Positions 56,658 through 64,000 of a DNA stretch of 64,000 bases are shown one piece after another. The notes below the pieces were generated by a model that was not told where the DNA came from, searched no databases, and was given only the letters and a program-made list of their open reading frames with translations. Origin of the DNA: Kribbella caucasensis (GTDB lineage: Bacteria > Actinomycetota > Actinomycetes > Propionibacteriales > Kribbellaceae); NCBI RefSeq assembly GCF_004361855.1, contig NZ_SNWQ01000019.1:1-64000 (forward strand), given 5' to 3'. Position 1 is the first letter of the stretch. Every line of letters begins with the position of its first letter. A program made the position numbers and the translations under genes.

Positions 56658-58177
56658 TTCTGTCCCTCCGTCACGGGGATCTCCGGGGCCGGGTCGGTGA
56701 CTCCGACGCGCTGCATCGTCGACTCGACCGCGGGCTTGATGATGTCGACCACCGGCTTCGGGTAGACGCCGAGGCCGACGATCAGTACCAGCAGCGGTGC
56801 GATCGCGAACACCTCGCGGAAGTTCAGGTCCTTGAGCTTCTCGACCCCGTCCCGGACCGGCCCGGTCATCAGGCGTTGGTACATGAGCAGGATGTAGAGC
56901 GCCGCCAGCACGATACCGACGACCGCGATCACGGCGATCACCCTGTGCTTGCTGAACGTCCCGGCCAGCACCATGAACTCGCTGATGAACGGCGACAACC
57001 CGGGCAGCGACAGGCTGGACAGACCCGCGAACAGGAACGTCCCGGCCAGCACCGGTGCCACCTTCTCGACGCCGCCGTAGTCCGCGATCCGCGCCGAACC
57101 GCGCCGCGAGATCAGGTACCCCGCGACCAGGAACAGCGCGGCGGTGGAGAGACCGTGGTTGAACATGTAGAGCGTCGACCCGGTCATACCCTGCGAGGTC
57201 AGCGCGAAGATGCCCATCACGATGAACCCGAAGTGCGAGATCGACGTGTAGGCGATCAGCCGCTTGATGTCGGTCTGCCCGATCGCCAGTAGCGCGCCGT
57301 ACAGGACGCTGATCAGCGCGAGTACGAGCACCACCGGGGTGGCCCACTCGGACGCGTTCGGGAACAGGCCCAGGCAGAACCGGATCATCCCGAAGGTGCC
57401 GATCTTGTCCAGGACGCCGACCAGCAGCACCGACGTACCCGGCGTCGCCTCGGCGGCGGCGTCCGGCAGCCAGGTGTGGAACGGCACCATCGGCGCCTTC
57501 ACCGCGAACGCGAAGAAGAAGCCGAGGAACAGCCAGCGCTCGGTGTTCTGGCTGATGTCCAGCTGGATCAGGTCGGTGAGCAGGTACGACGGGTCGCCGG
57601 CGCGGGCCGAGAGGACGTACAGGCCGACCACCGAGGCCAGCATCAGCAGTCCGCCGAGCAGCGAGTAGAGCAGGAACTTCACCGCGGCGTACGAGCGCTG
57701 GGCCCCGCCGAAGCCGCCGATCAGGAAGTACATCGGGATCAGCGTGGCCTCGAACAGCACGTAGAACAGGAACACGTCGGTGGCGGCGAACACGCCGAGC
57801 GACAGCGCCTCCAGGCCGAGGATCCAGGCGAAGAAGGACTTCTCGCTCCAGCGGCCCTGCTGGGCGTCGTTCCAGGAGGCGAGCAGCACGATCGGGGTGA
57901 GCAGCGCGGTGAGCACCACCAGCACGATCCCGACCCCGTCCAGGCCGAGCGCGAAGTGCGCGCCGAAGGCCTCGATCCAGGTGTGCGTCTCCGCGTAGTC
58001 GGCTGCCCCGTTCTGGTGGTAGCCGATCGCGATCACGATGGTCAGCGCCAGCGTGAGCAGCGAGAAGACCAGCGAGACCTGCTTCGCCAGCAGCCCCTTC
58101 GCCTTCGGGACGGCCATCGTCGCGATGGCTCCCACGAACGGCAGGAGGAGGAGATAGGTCAGCCAACCGATGTTCAC
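56654..58177 (-). CDS. nuoM: NADH-quinone oxidoreductase subunit M, main operon
   Basis: 507 residues, proton-pumping membrane subunit. Conserved glutamate in [20 protein letters not shown], lysine in [20 protein letters not shown], and [24 protein letters not shown] overlap with nuoL upstream and GTGA with nuoN downstream. It shares only the family core with NuoM2, which shows that the two sets diverged long ago. Confidence 0.95.
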   Translation of the reverse strand: MNIGWLTYLLLLPFVGAIATMAVPKAKGLLAKQVSLVFSLLTLALTIVIAIGYHQNGAADYAETHTWIEAFGAHFALGLDGVGIVLVVLTALLTPIVLLASWNDAQQGRWSEKSFFAWILGLEALSLGVFAATDVFLFYVLFEATLIPMYFLIGGFGGAQRSYAAVKFLLYSLLGGLLMLASVVGLYVLSARAGDPSYLLTDLIQLDISQNTERWLFLGFFFAFAVKAPMVPFHTWLPDAAAEATPGTSVLLVGVLDKIGTFGMIRFCLGLFPNASEWATPVVLVLALISVLYGALLAIGQTDIKRLIAYTSISHFGFIVMGIFALTSQGMTGSTLYMFNHGLSTAALFLVAGYLISRRGSARIADYGGVEKVAPVLAGTFLFAGLSSLSLPGLSPFISEFMVLAGTFSKHRVIAVIAVVGIVLAALYILLMYQRLMTGPVRDGVEKLKDLNFREVFAIAPLLVLIVGLGVYPKPVVDIIKPAVESTMQRVGVTDPAPEIPVTEGQK

Positions 58178-60045
58178 GACAACCTCACCGCGAGGAGGGC
58201 GACGACCACGAATGCGGCGCCGAAGACCATGCTGAGTGCGTAGGACCGGACGAACCCCGTCTGGAACCGGCGGAGCCGGCCGGACAGTCCGCCGAAGAGT
58301 GCGGCCAGCCCGTTCACCAGACCGTCCACACCCCGGTTGTCGAGCCAGACCAGCGTCCGGGTGCTGTACTGACCCGGGCGCATGAAGACCGCCTCGTTCA
58401 GCGCGTCGCCGTACAGGTCACGGCGGGCGAAGGTGGTGGCCGGCGAGACCCGCGCGGGCGCCTCGCTCGGGATGTCCCGGCGGTACCGGAGCACCGCGAT
58501 GACGATGCCGACGGCAACCACCGCGAGAGTGATCAGCGTCATCACCAGCGCGCTGACCGGCGGGTGGTGCTCCTCGTGACCGACCACCGGCTCCAGCCAG
58601 TCGACGATCCAGTGGCCGGCGAAGTACAGCGCGCCGCCACCGAGCGAGAGCGCCGCCAGCACGACCAGCGGACCGGTCATCACGGCCGGCGACTCGTGCG
58701 GGTGGACGTCCTGCTTCCACCGCTTCTCACCGAAGAACGTCATCAGCATCAGCCGGGTCATGTAGAACGCGGTGATGCCGGCGCCGAGCAGCGCGCACAA
58801 CCCGATCACCGTGTTGTCCGCGAACGCGGCCTCGATGATCTTGTCCTTGCTGAAGAAGCCCGAGAACGGCGGGATGCCGAGGATGGCCAGGTAGCCGAAC
58901 GCGAAAGTGGCGAAGGTGACCTTCATGTACTTCGCCAGGCCGCCGTAGTGCCGCATGTTCACGTCGTCGTTCATGCCGTGCATCACCGAGCCGGCGCCGA
59001 GGAACATGTTGGCCTTGAAGAAGCCGTGGGTGAGCAGGTGGAAGATCGCGAACGCGTACCCCGCCGGGCCGAGCCCCGCGGCCAGCATCATGTAGCCGAT
59101 CTGGCTCATCGTCGAACCGGCCAGCGCCTTCTTGATGTCGTCCTTGGCGCAACCGATGATCGCACCGGCCAGCGCGGTCACCGTACCGACGATCACCACC
59201 GCGGTCGACGCGGCCTCGGACACCTCGTAGATCGCGTGCGACCGGACCACCAGATAGACACCGGCGGTGACCATGGTCGCGGCGTGGATCAGGGCCGACA
59301 CCGGGGTCGGGCCCTCCATCGCGTCCAGCAACCAGGACTGCAGCGGCACCTGGGCCGACTTGCCGCAGGCCGCCAGCAAGAGCATCAGGCCGAGCAGCGT
59401 GCCCCAGGTCTCCGACAGCCCTTCGGCCCCGGCGTTCACGGTGGTGAAGGCCGACGAGCCGAACAGCGCCCACATGCTCATCACCGCGAGCGAGAGGCCG
59501 ATGTCACCGACCCGGTTCACCACGAACGCCTTCTTCGCGGCGACCGCGGCCGAGTTCTTGTGCTGCCAGAATCCGATCAGCAGGTACGACGCCAGACCGA
59601 CGCCCTCCCAGCCGACGAAGACCACCAGGTAGTCCGCCGCCAGCACCAGCAGCAGCATGGAGGCGACGAACAGGTTCAGGTAGCCGAAGAAACGGCGCCG
59701 GCGCGGATCGTGCGCCATGTAGCCGATCGAGTAGATGTGGATCAGCGAACCGACCCCGGTGATCAGCAGCACGAACAGGATGGACAGCTGGTCGGCCAGC
59801 AGGGACACGTCCACCTTGATACTGCCGACCGAGAACCACTCGAACAGGTGGACCGTCTCGGACCGCTCTTCGGCGTGCAGGCCCTGCATCTGGAAGAACA
59901 GCACGACACCGCAGACGAACGAGGCCAGCGGCGCCGCGGTCCCGAGCAGGTGACCCCACGCGTCGGTGGCCTTGCCACCCAGCAGCAGGATCGCCGCGGA
60001 CACCGCCGGAATGGCGACCAGCAGCCACGTCAGCTCATGACTCAT
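58174..60045 (-). CDS. nuoL: NADH-quinone oxidoreductase subunit L, main operon
   Basis: 623 residues. Conserved glutamate in [20 protein letters not shown], lysine in [20 protein letters not shown], then [20 protein letters not shown], and a C-terminal lateral helix region. The distal pumping subunit of the membrane arm. It ends in an overlap with nuoM and starts 11 bp after nuoK. Confidence 0.95.
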   Translation of the reverse strand: MSHELTWLLVAIPAVSAAILLLGGKATDAWGHLLGTAAPLASFVCGVVLFFQMQGLHAEERSETVHLFEWFSVGSIKVDVSLLADQLSILFVLLITGVGSLIHIYSIGYMAHDPRRRRFFGYLNLFVASMLLLVLAADYLVVFVGWEGVGLASYLLIGFWQHKNSAAVAAKKAFVVNRVGDIGLSLAVMSMWALFGSSAFTTVNAGAEGLSETWGTLLGLMLLLAACGKSAQVPLQSWLLDAMEGPTPVSALIHAATMVTAGVYLVVRSHAIYEVSEAASTAVVIVGTVTALAGAIIGCAKDDIKKALAGSTMSQIGYMMLAAGLGPAGYAFAIFHLLTHGFFKANMFLGAGSVMHGMNDDVNMRHYGGLAKYMKVTFATFAFGYLAILGIPPFSGFFSKDKIIEAAFADNTVIGLCALLGAGITAFYMTRLMLMTFFGEKRWKQDVHPHESPAVMTGPLVVLAALSLGGGALYFAGHWIVDWLEPVVGHEEHHPPVSALVMTLITLAVVAVGIVIAVLRYRRDIPSEAPARVSPATTFARRDLYGDALNEAVFMRPGQYSTRTLVWLDNRGVDGLVNGLAALFGGLSGRLRRFQTGFVRSYALSMVFGAAFVVVALLAVRLS

Positions 60046-60056
60046 CGGTGATTACC

Positions 60057-60356
60057 TCAGTACTTGAGCAGGTTGGCGTCGTCGACCGAGGCCGAGCGAC
60101 GGGTGCGGAAGATGGCCATGATGATCGCCAGACCGATCACGACCTCGGCCGCGGCCACCACCATCACGAAGAAGGCGGCGATCTGGCCGTCGAGATTGCC
60201 GTGCTGGCGGGCGAAGCTGACGAACGCGAGGTTGGTCGCGTTCAGCATCAGCTCCACGCACATGAAGACGACGATGGCGTTCCGGCGGACCAGCACGCCG
60301 AGCGCGCCGATGCTGAACAGGATCACCGAGAGCACGATGTACGGCTCCGTGGTCAC
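60057..60356 (-). CDS. nuoK: NADH-quinone oxidoreductase subunit K, main operon
   Basis: 99 residues, normal length. Both conserved membrane glutamates present, in [18 protein letters not shown] and [21 protein letters not shown] start in a GTGA overlap with nuoJ. Confidence 0.94.
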   Translation of the reverse strand: MTTEPYIVLSVILFSIGALGVLVRRNAIVVFMCVELMLNATNLAFVSFARQHGNLDGQIAAFFVMVVAAAEVVIGLAIIMAIFRTRRSASVDDANLLKY

Positions 60357-61198
60357 AGCTTGTCTCCTTCACCGAATCCGGTCAGATCCGTGCCGGTCGG
60401 TTCCGGCGGGACCTGGTCTCCGGGGTCACCTGCAGCGATCCGGCGGACAGCCTCGATCTCGGCGCGCTCCTCCGCTTCGGGGAACACGGTGCCACGTGCC
60501 TGCAGGACTCGCGAAACCGAGGTCGGTGCGATCGACCCGTCCGGCAGCAGCGCGGGCGTGTCGACGGCGTTGTGCCGGGCCAGTACGCCGGGGGTCGGCA
60601 GCGGCCCGGGGTGGACGCCGTGCTCGGCGTACTTGAGGATCCGCTCCTCGGACAGGTCCCGCTGGGTCTTCTTCTTGGTCAGCCGCTCCCGGTGCGCCAG
60701 CATCATCGCGCCGAGCGCGGCGGTGATCAGCAGCGCCGAGGTCACCTCGAAGGCGAACACGTACTTGCTGAACAGCAGTTGCGCGATCGCCATCGGGTTA
60801 CCGTCCGGCTGCGCCTGGCCGAGACCGATCGGGTCGCCGTACATCGCGCTGCCGACGGCGGAGACGAGCAGGATGCCGAAGCCGAGGAAGGCCAGGCCGG
60901 CCAGCAGCCGCTGACCGCGGATGGTCTCCACCAGCGAGTCGGACGCGTCGACGCCGACCAGCATCAGCACGAACAGGAACAGCATCAGGATGGCGCCGGT
61001 GTAGACGATGATCTGCACCGCGAACAGGAACGGCGCGTCCTGGGCGGCGTACTGCACGGCCAGGCAGACCATCACCGTGGCCAGCAGCAGCGCGGAGTGC
61101 ACCGCCTTGCGGACCAGGACCATCGCGATCGCGGCCAGCACCATCACCGGTGCCAGCATCCAGAACGCGACCTGTCCGCCAGTCACGAGGGTGATCAC
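60353..61198 (-). CDS. nuoJ: NADH-quinone oxidoreductase subunit J, main operon
   Basis: 281 residues; the membrane part is about 170 residues with [20 protein letters not shown] as the key helix, then a long charged extension ([20 protein letters not shown] onward) typical of actinobacterial NuoJ. The GTG at 61198 overlaps the nuoI stop. NuoJ2 lacks this extension. Confidence 0.93.
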   Translation of the reverse strand: MITLVTGGQVAFWMLAPVMVLAAIAMVLVRKAVHSALLLATVMVCLAVQYAAQDAPFLFAVQIIVYTGAILMLFLFVLMLVGVDASDSLVETIRGQRLLAGLAFLGFGILLVSAVGSAMYGDPIGLGQAQPDGNPMAIAQLLFSKYVFAFEVTSALLITAALGAMMLAHRERLTKKKTQRDLSEERILKYAEHGVHPGPLPTPGVLARHNAVDTPALLPDGSIAPTSVSRVLQARGTVFPEAEERAEIEAVRRIAAGDPGDQVPPEPTGTDLTGFGEGDKL

Positions 61199-61746
61199 TT
61201 GTTGCCACCACCTTCGGCCGGCGCGGCCGCCGCACCGGTCAGCCCGAGGTAGTAGTCCTTCTCGCTCGCGCCGAGCTGCATCTCGTGCGGCGGCTCCTGC
61301 ATCCCGGGCAGCAGCGGCGCCAGCAGGTCCTTCTTCTCGTAGATGAGGGACTCGCGGCTGCGGTCGGCCAGCTCGTACTCGTTGGTCATCGTGAGCGCCC
61401 GGGTCGGGCAGGCCTCGATGCACAGACCGCAGAGGATGCAGCGCAGGTAGTTGATCTGGTAGACGCGCCCGTACCGCTCACCCGGCGACATCCGACCGCC
61501 TTCGGTGTTGTCGGCACCTTCGACGTAGATCGCGTCGGCCGGGCAGGCCCACGCGCACAGCTCGCAGCCGATGCACTTCTCCAGGCCGTCGGGCCAGCGG
61601 TTCAGCTGGTGCCGGCCGTGGAACCGCGGTGCGGTCGGCTTCTTGTCGAACGGGTACTCCTCGGTGAACACCTTGCGGAACATCGTCCGGAAGGTGACCC
61701 CGAACCCGGCAACCGGGTCCCAGAGGGACTCTTTCACACTAGCCAC
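61195..61746 (-). CDS. nuoI: NADH-quinone oxidoreductase subunit I, main operon
   Basis: 183 residues. Two [4Fe-4S] motifs: cysteines 58, 61, 64, 68 in [12 protein letters not shown] and 103, 106, 109, 113 in [12 protein letters not shown]. The GTG at 61746 lies eight bases inside nuoH, so the two are coupled; the open frame upstream belongs to nuoH antisense phase. It carries electrons to NuoB. Confidence 0.95.
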   Translation of the reverse strand: MASVKESLWDPVAGFGVTFRTMFRKVFTEEYPFDKKPTAPRFHGRHQLNRWPDGLEKCIGCELCAWACPADAIYVEGADNTEGGRMSPGERYGRVYQINYLRCILCGLCIEACPTRALTMTNEYELADRSRESLIYEKKDLLAPLLPGMQEPPHEMQLGASEKDYYLGLTGAAAAPAEGGGNK

Positions 61747-63049
61747 GGTTGGCTTCCTCGCTTCGGCTCGGAGTCTCGACGAGCGGTGGTGGGACCGGGA
61801 ACCCACCGGCGAAGGCGTCGAAGTCGCCTTCCGCGGCCGGCGTGGGCTCCTCGGTCTTCTTCTGCGGCAGGAACATGGTGATCACCGCGATCAGCGCGAC
61901 GATGCCCGCGGCCACCAGCAGGTAGTTGCGGTTGAAGTCGACCTCGCGGCCGACGGCGCGGACGGTGGCGACCAGCAGGATCCAGCCCATGGCGACCGGG
62001 ATCAGGATCTTCCAGCCCAGCTTCATGAACTGGTCGTACCGCAGTCGCGGCAGTGTCCCGCGCAGCCAGATGTAGAAGAAGATGAAGCACATCATCTTGC
62101 CGACGAACCACAGCACCGGCCAGAAGCCGGAGTTCGCGCCGTCCCAGATCGAGATCGGCCAAGGCGCACGCCAGCCGCCCAGGAACAGCGTGGTCGCCAG
62201 CGCCGACACCGTCGCCATGTTGATGTACTCCGCCAGGAAGAACATCGCGTACTTCATCGACGAGTACTCGGTCAGGAAGCCGGCCACCAGTTCGCCCTCG
62301 GCCTCGGGCAGGTCGAACGGCGCCCGGTTCGTCTCGCCGACCATCGAGATCACGTAGATCACGAACGACGGGAACAACAGGAACGCGTACCAGCCCGGGA
62401 TCGGGATGTCCGCGCCGAACAGGCTGATCGACTGGTTCGAGCCCTGCGCGGCGACGATCTCCGAGGTGGACATCGACCCGGCGAACAGGAACACCGTGAC
62501 GAATGCCAGCCCCATCCCGACCTCGTACGAGATCATCTGGGCGCTGGACCGCAGCCCGCCGAGCAGTGAGTACGTCGAGTTCGACGACCAGCCGCCGAGG
62601 ACGATGCCGTAGATGCCGATCGACGCGATCGCCAGCACGTACAGCACCGAGACCGGCAGGTCGGTGATCTGCAGCCGGGTGTAGGTGTCGGTGAACGGGA
62701 TCTTCACCGTCGGCCCGAAGGGGATCACGGCGAACGTCAGGAAGGCCGGGATCGAGACGATCACCGGTGCCGCGACGAAGACGACCTTGTCCACGCCCTT
62801 CGGCATGAGGTCTTCCTTGAACATCAGCTTCATACCGTCGGCCAGCGACTGGAGCAGCCCCTGCGGGCCGTGCACGTTCGGGCCGATCCGGTGCTGCATC
62901 CGGGCCACCACCCGGCGCTCCAGCCAGATGTTGAACAGCGTCAGCACGACCAGGAAGACGAAGACCAGCAGCACCTTGAGGCCGATCACCCACCAGGGGT
63001 CCTGACCGAAGCCCGCATCCGGCACATCAGCGAGCGGGATCATGCTCAT
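61739..63049 (-). CDS. nuoH: NADH-quinone oxidoreductase subunit H, main operon
   Basis: 436 residues. [20 protein letters not shown] and the quinone-chamber loop [20 protein letters not shown] are fully canonical. The C-terminal 50 residues are a hydrophilic actinobacterial extension ([20 protein letters not shown]). The ATG at 63049 follows GGAGGGAACGC and overlaps the nuoG stop by ATGA. Good reference for the changes in NuoH2. Confidence 0.95.
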   Translation of the reverse strand: MSMIPLADVPDAGFGQDPWWVIGLKVLLVFVFLVVLTLFNIWLERRVVARMQHRIGPNVHGPQGLLQSLADGMKLMFKEDLMPKGVDKVVFVAAPVIVSIPAFLTFAVIPFGPTVKIPFTDTYTRLQITDLPVSVLYVLAIASIGIYGIVLGGWSSNSTYSLLGGLRSSAQMISYEVGMGLAFVTVFLFAGSMSTSEIVAAQGSNQSISLFGADIPIPGWYAFLLFPSFVIYVISMVGETNRAPFDLPEAEGELVAGFLTEYSSMKYAMFFLAEYINMATVSALATTLFLGGWRAPWPISIWDGANSGFWPVLWFVGKMMCFIFFYIWLRGTLPRLRYDQFMKLGWKILIPVAMGWILLVATVRAVGREVDFNRNYLLVAAGIVALIAVITMFLPQKKTEEPTPAAEGDFDAFAGGFPVPPPLVETPSRSEEANRG

Positions 63050-64000
63050 GCGTTCCCTCCGGCGATCGTCACGATCGAGCCATGGTCGGCGTGCAGTGAC
63101 CGGCGGACATGCGAGTCGGCCGAGTTCGTCGGCAGCCACACCACGTTGTCCGGCATGGCCGTGACCACCACCGGCAACCGGATCGAACCGGCGTCGGTGC
63201 TGACCACCAGCTCGTCACCATCGGTCACCCCGACCCGGCGCGAGGTGGTCAGCGAGATCTTCGCCACCGGCTTCCGGGCGGTCGCGACCAGGTGCGGCTC
63301 GCCGTCGTTGCTGCGGCTGTCGTCGATCAGCATCCGCCAGGTGGACAGCCGGGTCGAGTCGAACGCGCCGAGCGCCGGACCGGCCTGGTACGTCGGCTCC
63401 TGGGCCCGGTCGCCGTCCCAGCGGCCGAGCTCGTCGTACTCCTTCTTCGCCGCTGCGGCAGTGCTGAAGCCGAGCGACAGGCCCATCTCCTGGGTCAGCG
63501 CGGCCAGCGCCCGGACGTCGGGCATCGCGGCCGGCACCTGGAGCACCACCGGGAAGGACCGCTCCCGGCCCTCCCAGTTCATGAAGGTGCCGTCCTTCTC
63601 CGCCGGCGGAACCACCGGGAAGATGACGTCGGCGTGCTCGGTGACCTGGGAGTTGCGGACCTCGAAGCTGACCACGAACGGCGCCGCCTCAAGCGCGGCG
63701 AGCGCGGCCGCCGGATCCGGCAGGTCGTCGATCTCGACGCCCGCGACGACCAGCGCCTGCAGCGATCCGGCCGCGGCGAGGATCTCGCCGGTGTCCTTGC
63801 CGACCGTGCCCGGCAGGCTGTCGACACCCCACGCGGCCTGCAGGTCGACCCGCGCCTGCGGGTCGGTCACCAGCCGGCCACCGGGCAGCAGGCCCGGCAG
63901 GCAGCCGGCCTCCAGCGCACCCCGGTCACCCGCGCGCCGCGGGATCCAGGCCAGCTGCGCACCCGTGTCGAGCGCCAGCCGCAGGGCCGCGGAGTAGGCG
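63046..64000 (-). CDS. nuoG: NADH-quinone oxidoreductase subunit G, main operon (C-terminal part)
   Basis: The frame is open to the right edge; about 317 C-terminal residues are visible. They include [40 protein letters not shown] and [14 protein letters not shown], features of the molybdopterin-oxidoreductase-like domain of NuoG, and end with a formate dehydrogenase-type accessory barrel ([20 protein letters not shown]). The N-terminal Fe-S domain is outside. NuoG belongs to the NADH-accepting arm missing from the second set. Confidence 0.92.
   Translation of the reverse strand, partial: AYSAALRLALDTGAQLAWIPRRAGDRGALEAGCLPGLLPGGRLVTDPQARVDLQAAWGVDSLPGTVGKDTGEILAAAGSLQALVVAGVEIDDLPDPAAALAALEAAPFVVSFEVRNSQVTEHADVIFPVVPPAEKDGTFMNWEGRERSFPVVLQVPAAMPDVRALAALTQEMGLSLGFSTAAAAKKEYDELGRWDGDRAQEPTYQAGPALGAFDSTRLSTWRMLIDDSRSNDGEPHLVATARKPVAKISLTTSRRVGVTDGDELVVSTDAGSIRLPVVVTAMPDNVVWLPTNSADSHVRRSLHADHGSIVTIAGGNA

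Noticed and set aside
55062-58166. 1034-codon reading frame suggesting a NuoM-NuoN fusion
   Set aside because: The upstream part is an out-of-phase reading of nuoM; NuoN begins at GTG 56657 with a ribosome site and a GTGA overlap.

Overview
The window is high-GC DNA with GTG and TTG starts, 4-bp stop/start overlaps and typical Actinomycetota families: SigE-type and ECF42 sigma factors, a large ATP-binding LuxR regulator, PhoX, KorAB and NuoA-N. It most resembles a soil actinobacterium of the Kribbella/Nocardioides/Streptomyces type. The genus is inferred from memory of such gene sets, not from a search. I saw no tRNA, rRNA, CRISPR array, integrase or insertion sequence. No stretch over 300 bp lacks an explained feature; the longest without an intact gene is 15004-15657, read as a gene remnant.

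Layout. 1-7840: accessory metabolism (an acetyltransferase-like protein, AraC regulator/PhyH dioxygenase pair, tandem HD-GYP/LuxR regulator, MFS transporter, lactonase). 7857-14087, minus: nuoI-J-K-L-M-N of a second complex I. 14229-22759: methylenetetrahydrofolate reductase-like gene, a gene remnant, ECF42 sigma factor with its DGPF protein, and a two-component system divergent from a lipoprotein/adaptor/ABC export operon. 22756-23706: nuoH2. 23806-24978: NmrA-type reductase. 25130-26673: nuoC2 and nuoB2. 26678-36853: epoxide hydrolase, NCS1 permease/amidohydrolase/GntR operon, three small paralogous genes, a giant LuxR regulator, a broken dipeptidase and an ornithine cyclodeaminase. 36870-37226: nuoA2. 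38317-41387: korAB. 41402-54000: vapBC-type pair, DUF445, MFS, FMN oxidase and HAD operon, secreted M15 peptidase, MobA-like transferase, SigE sigma with a membrane partner, TIM-barrel isomerase, RarD and PhoX. 54043-64000, minus: the main NADH dehydrogenase operon (nuoG partial, then H to N) ending in a coupled polyprenyl diphosphate synthase gene for the quinone tail.

The main point of interest is the second complex I. Its genes lie on one strand in canonical order A, B, C, (no D), H, I, J, K, L, M, N, but spread over about 29 kb with unrelated genes between four blocks. No D, E, F or G belonging to it is present here, and a gene on the opposite strand occupies the place where nuoD would be. 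korAB, which reduces ferredoxin, lies just past nuoA2. A ferredoxin-linked or otherwise NADH-independent proton pump is a reasonable hypothesis, but decay is an alternative. NuoA2 and NuoH2 carry changes at normally acidic positions and NuoC2 has a long Pro/Ala/Thr tail. Other notable items are a hairpin repeat shared by two convergent gene ends, duplicated small-protein units with their leaders, and several strong dyads in front of genes.
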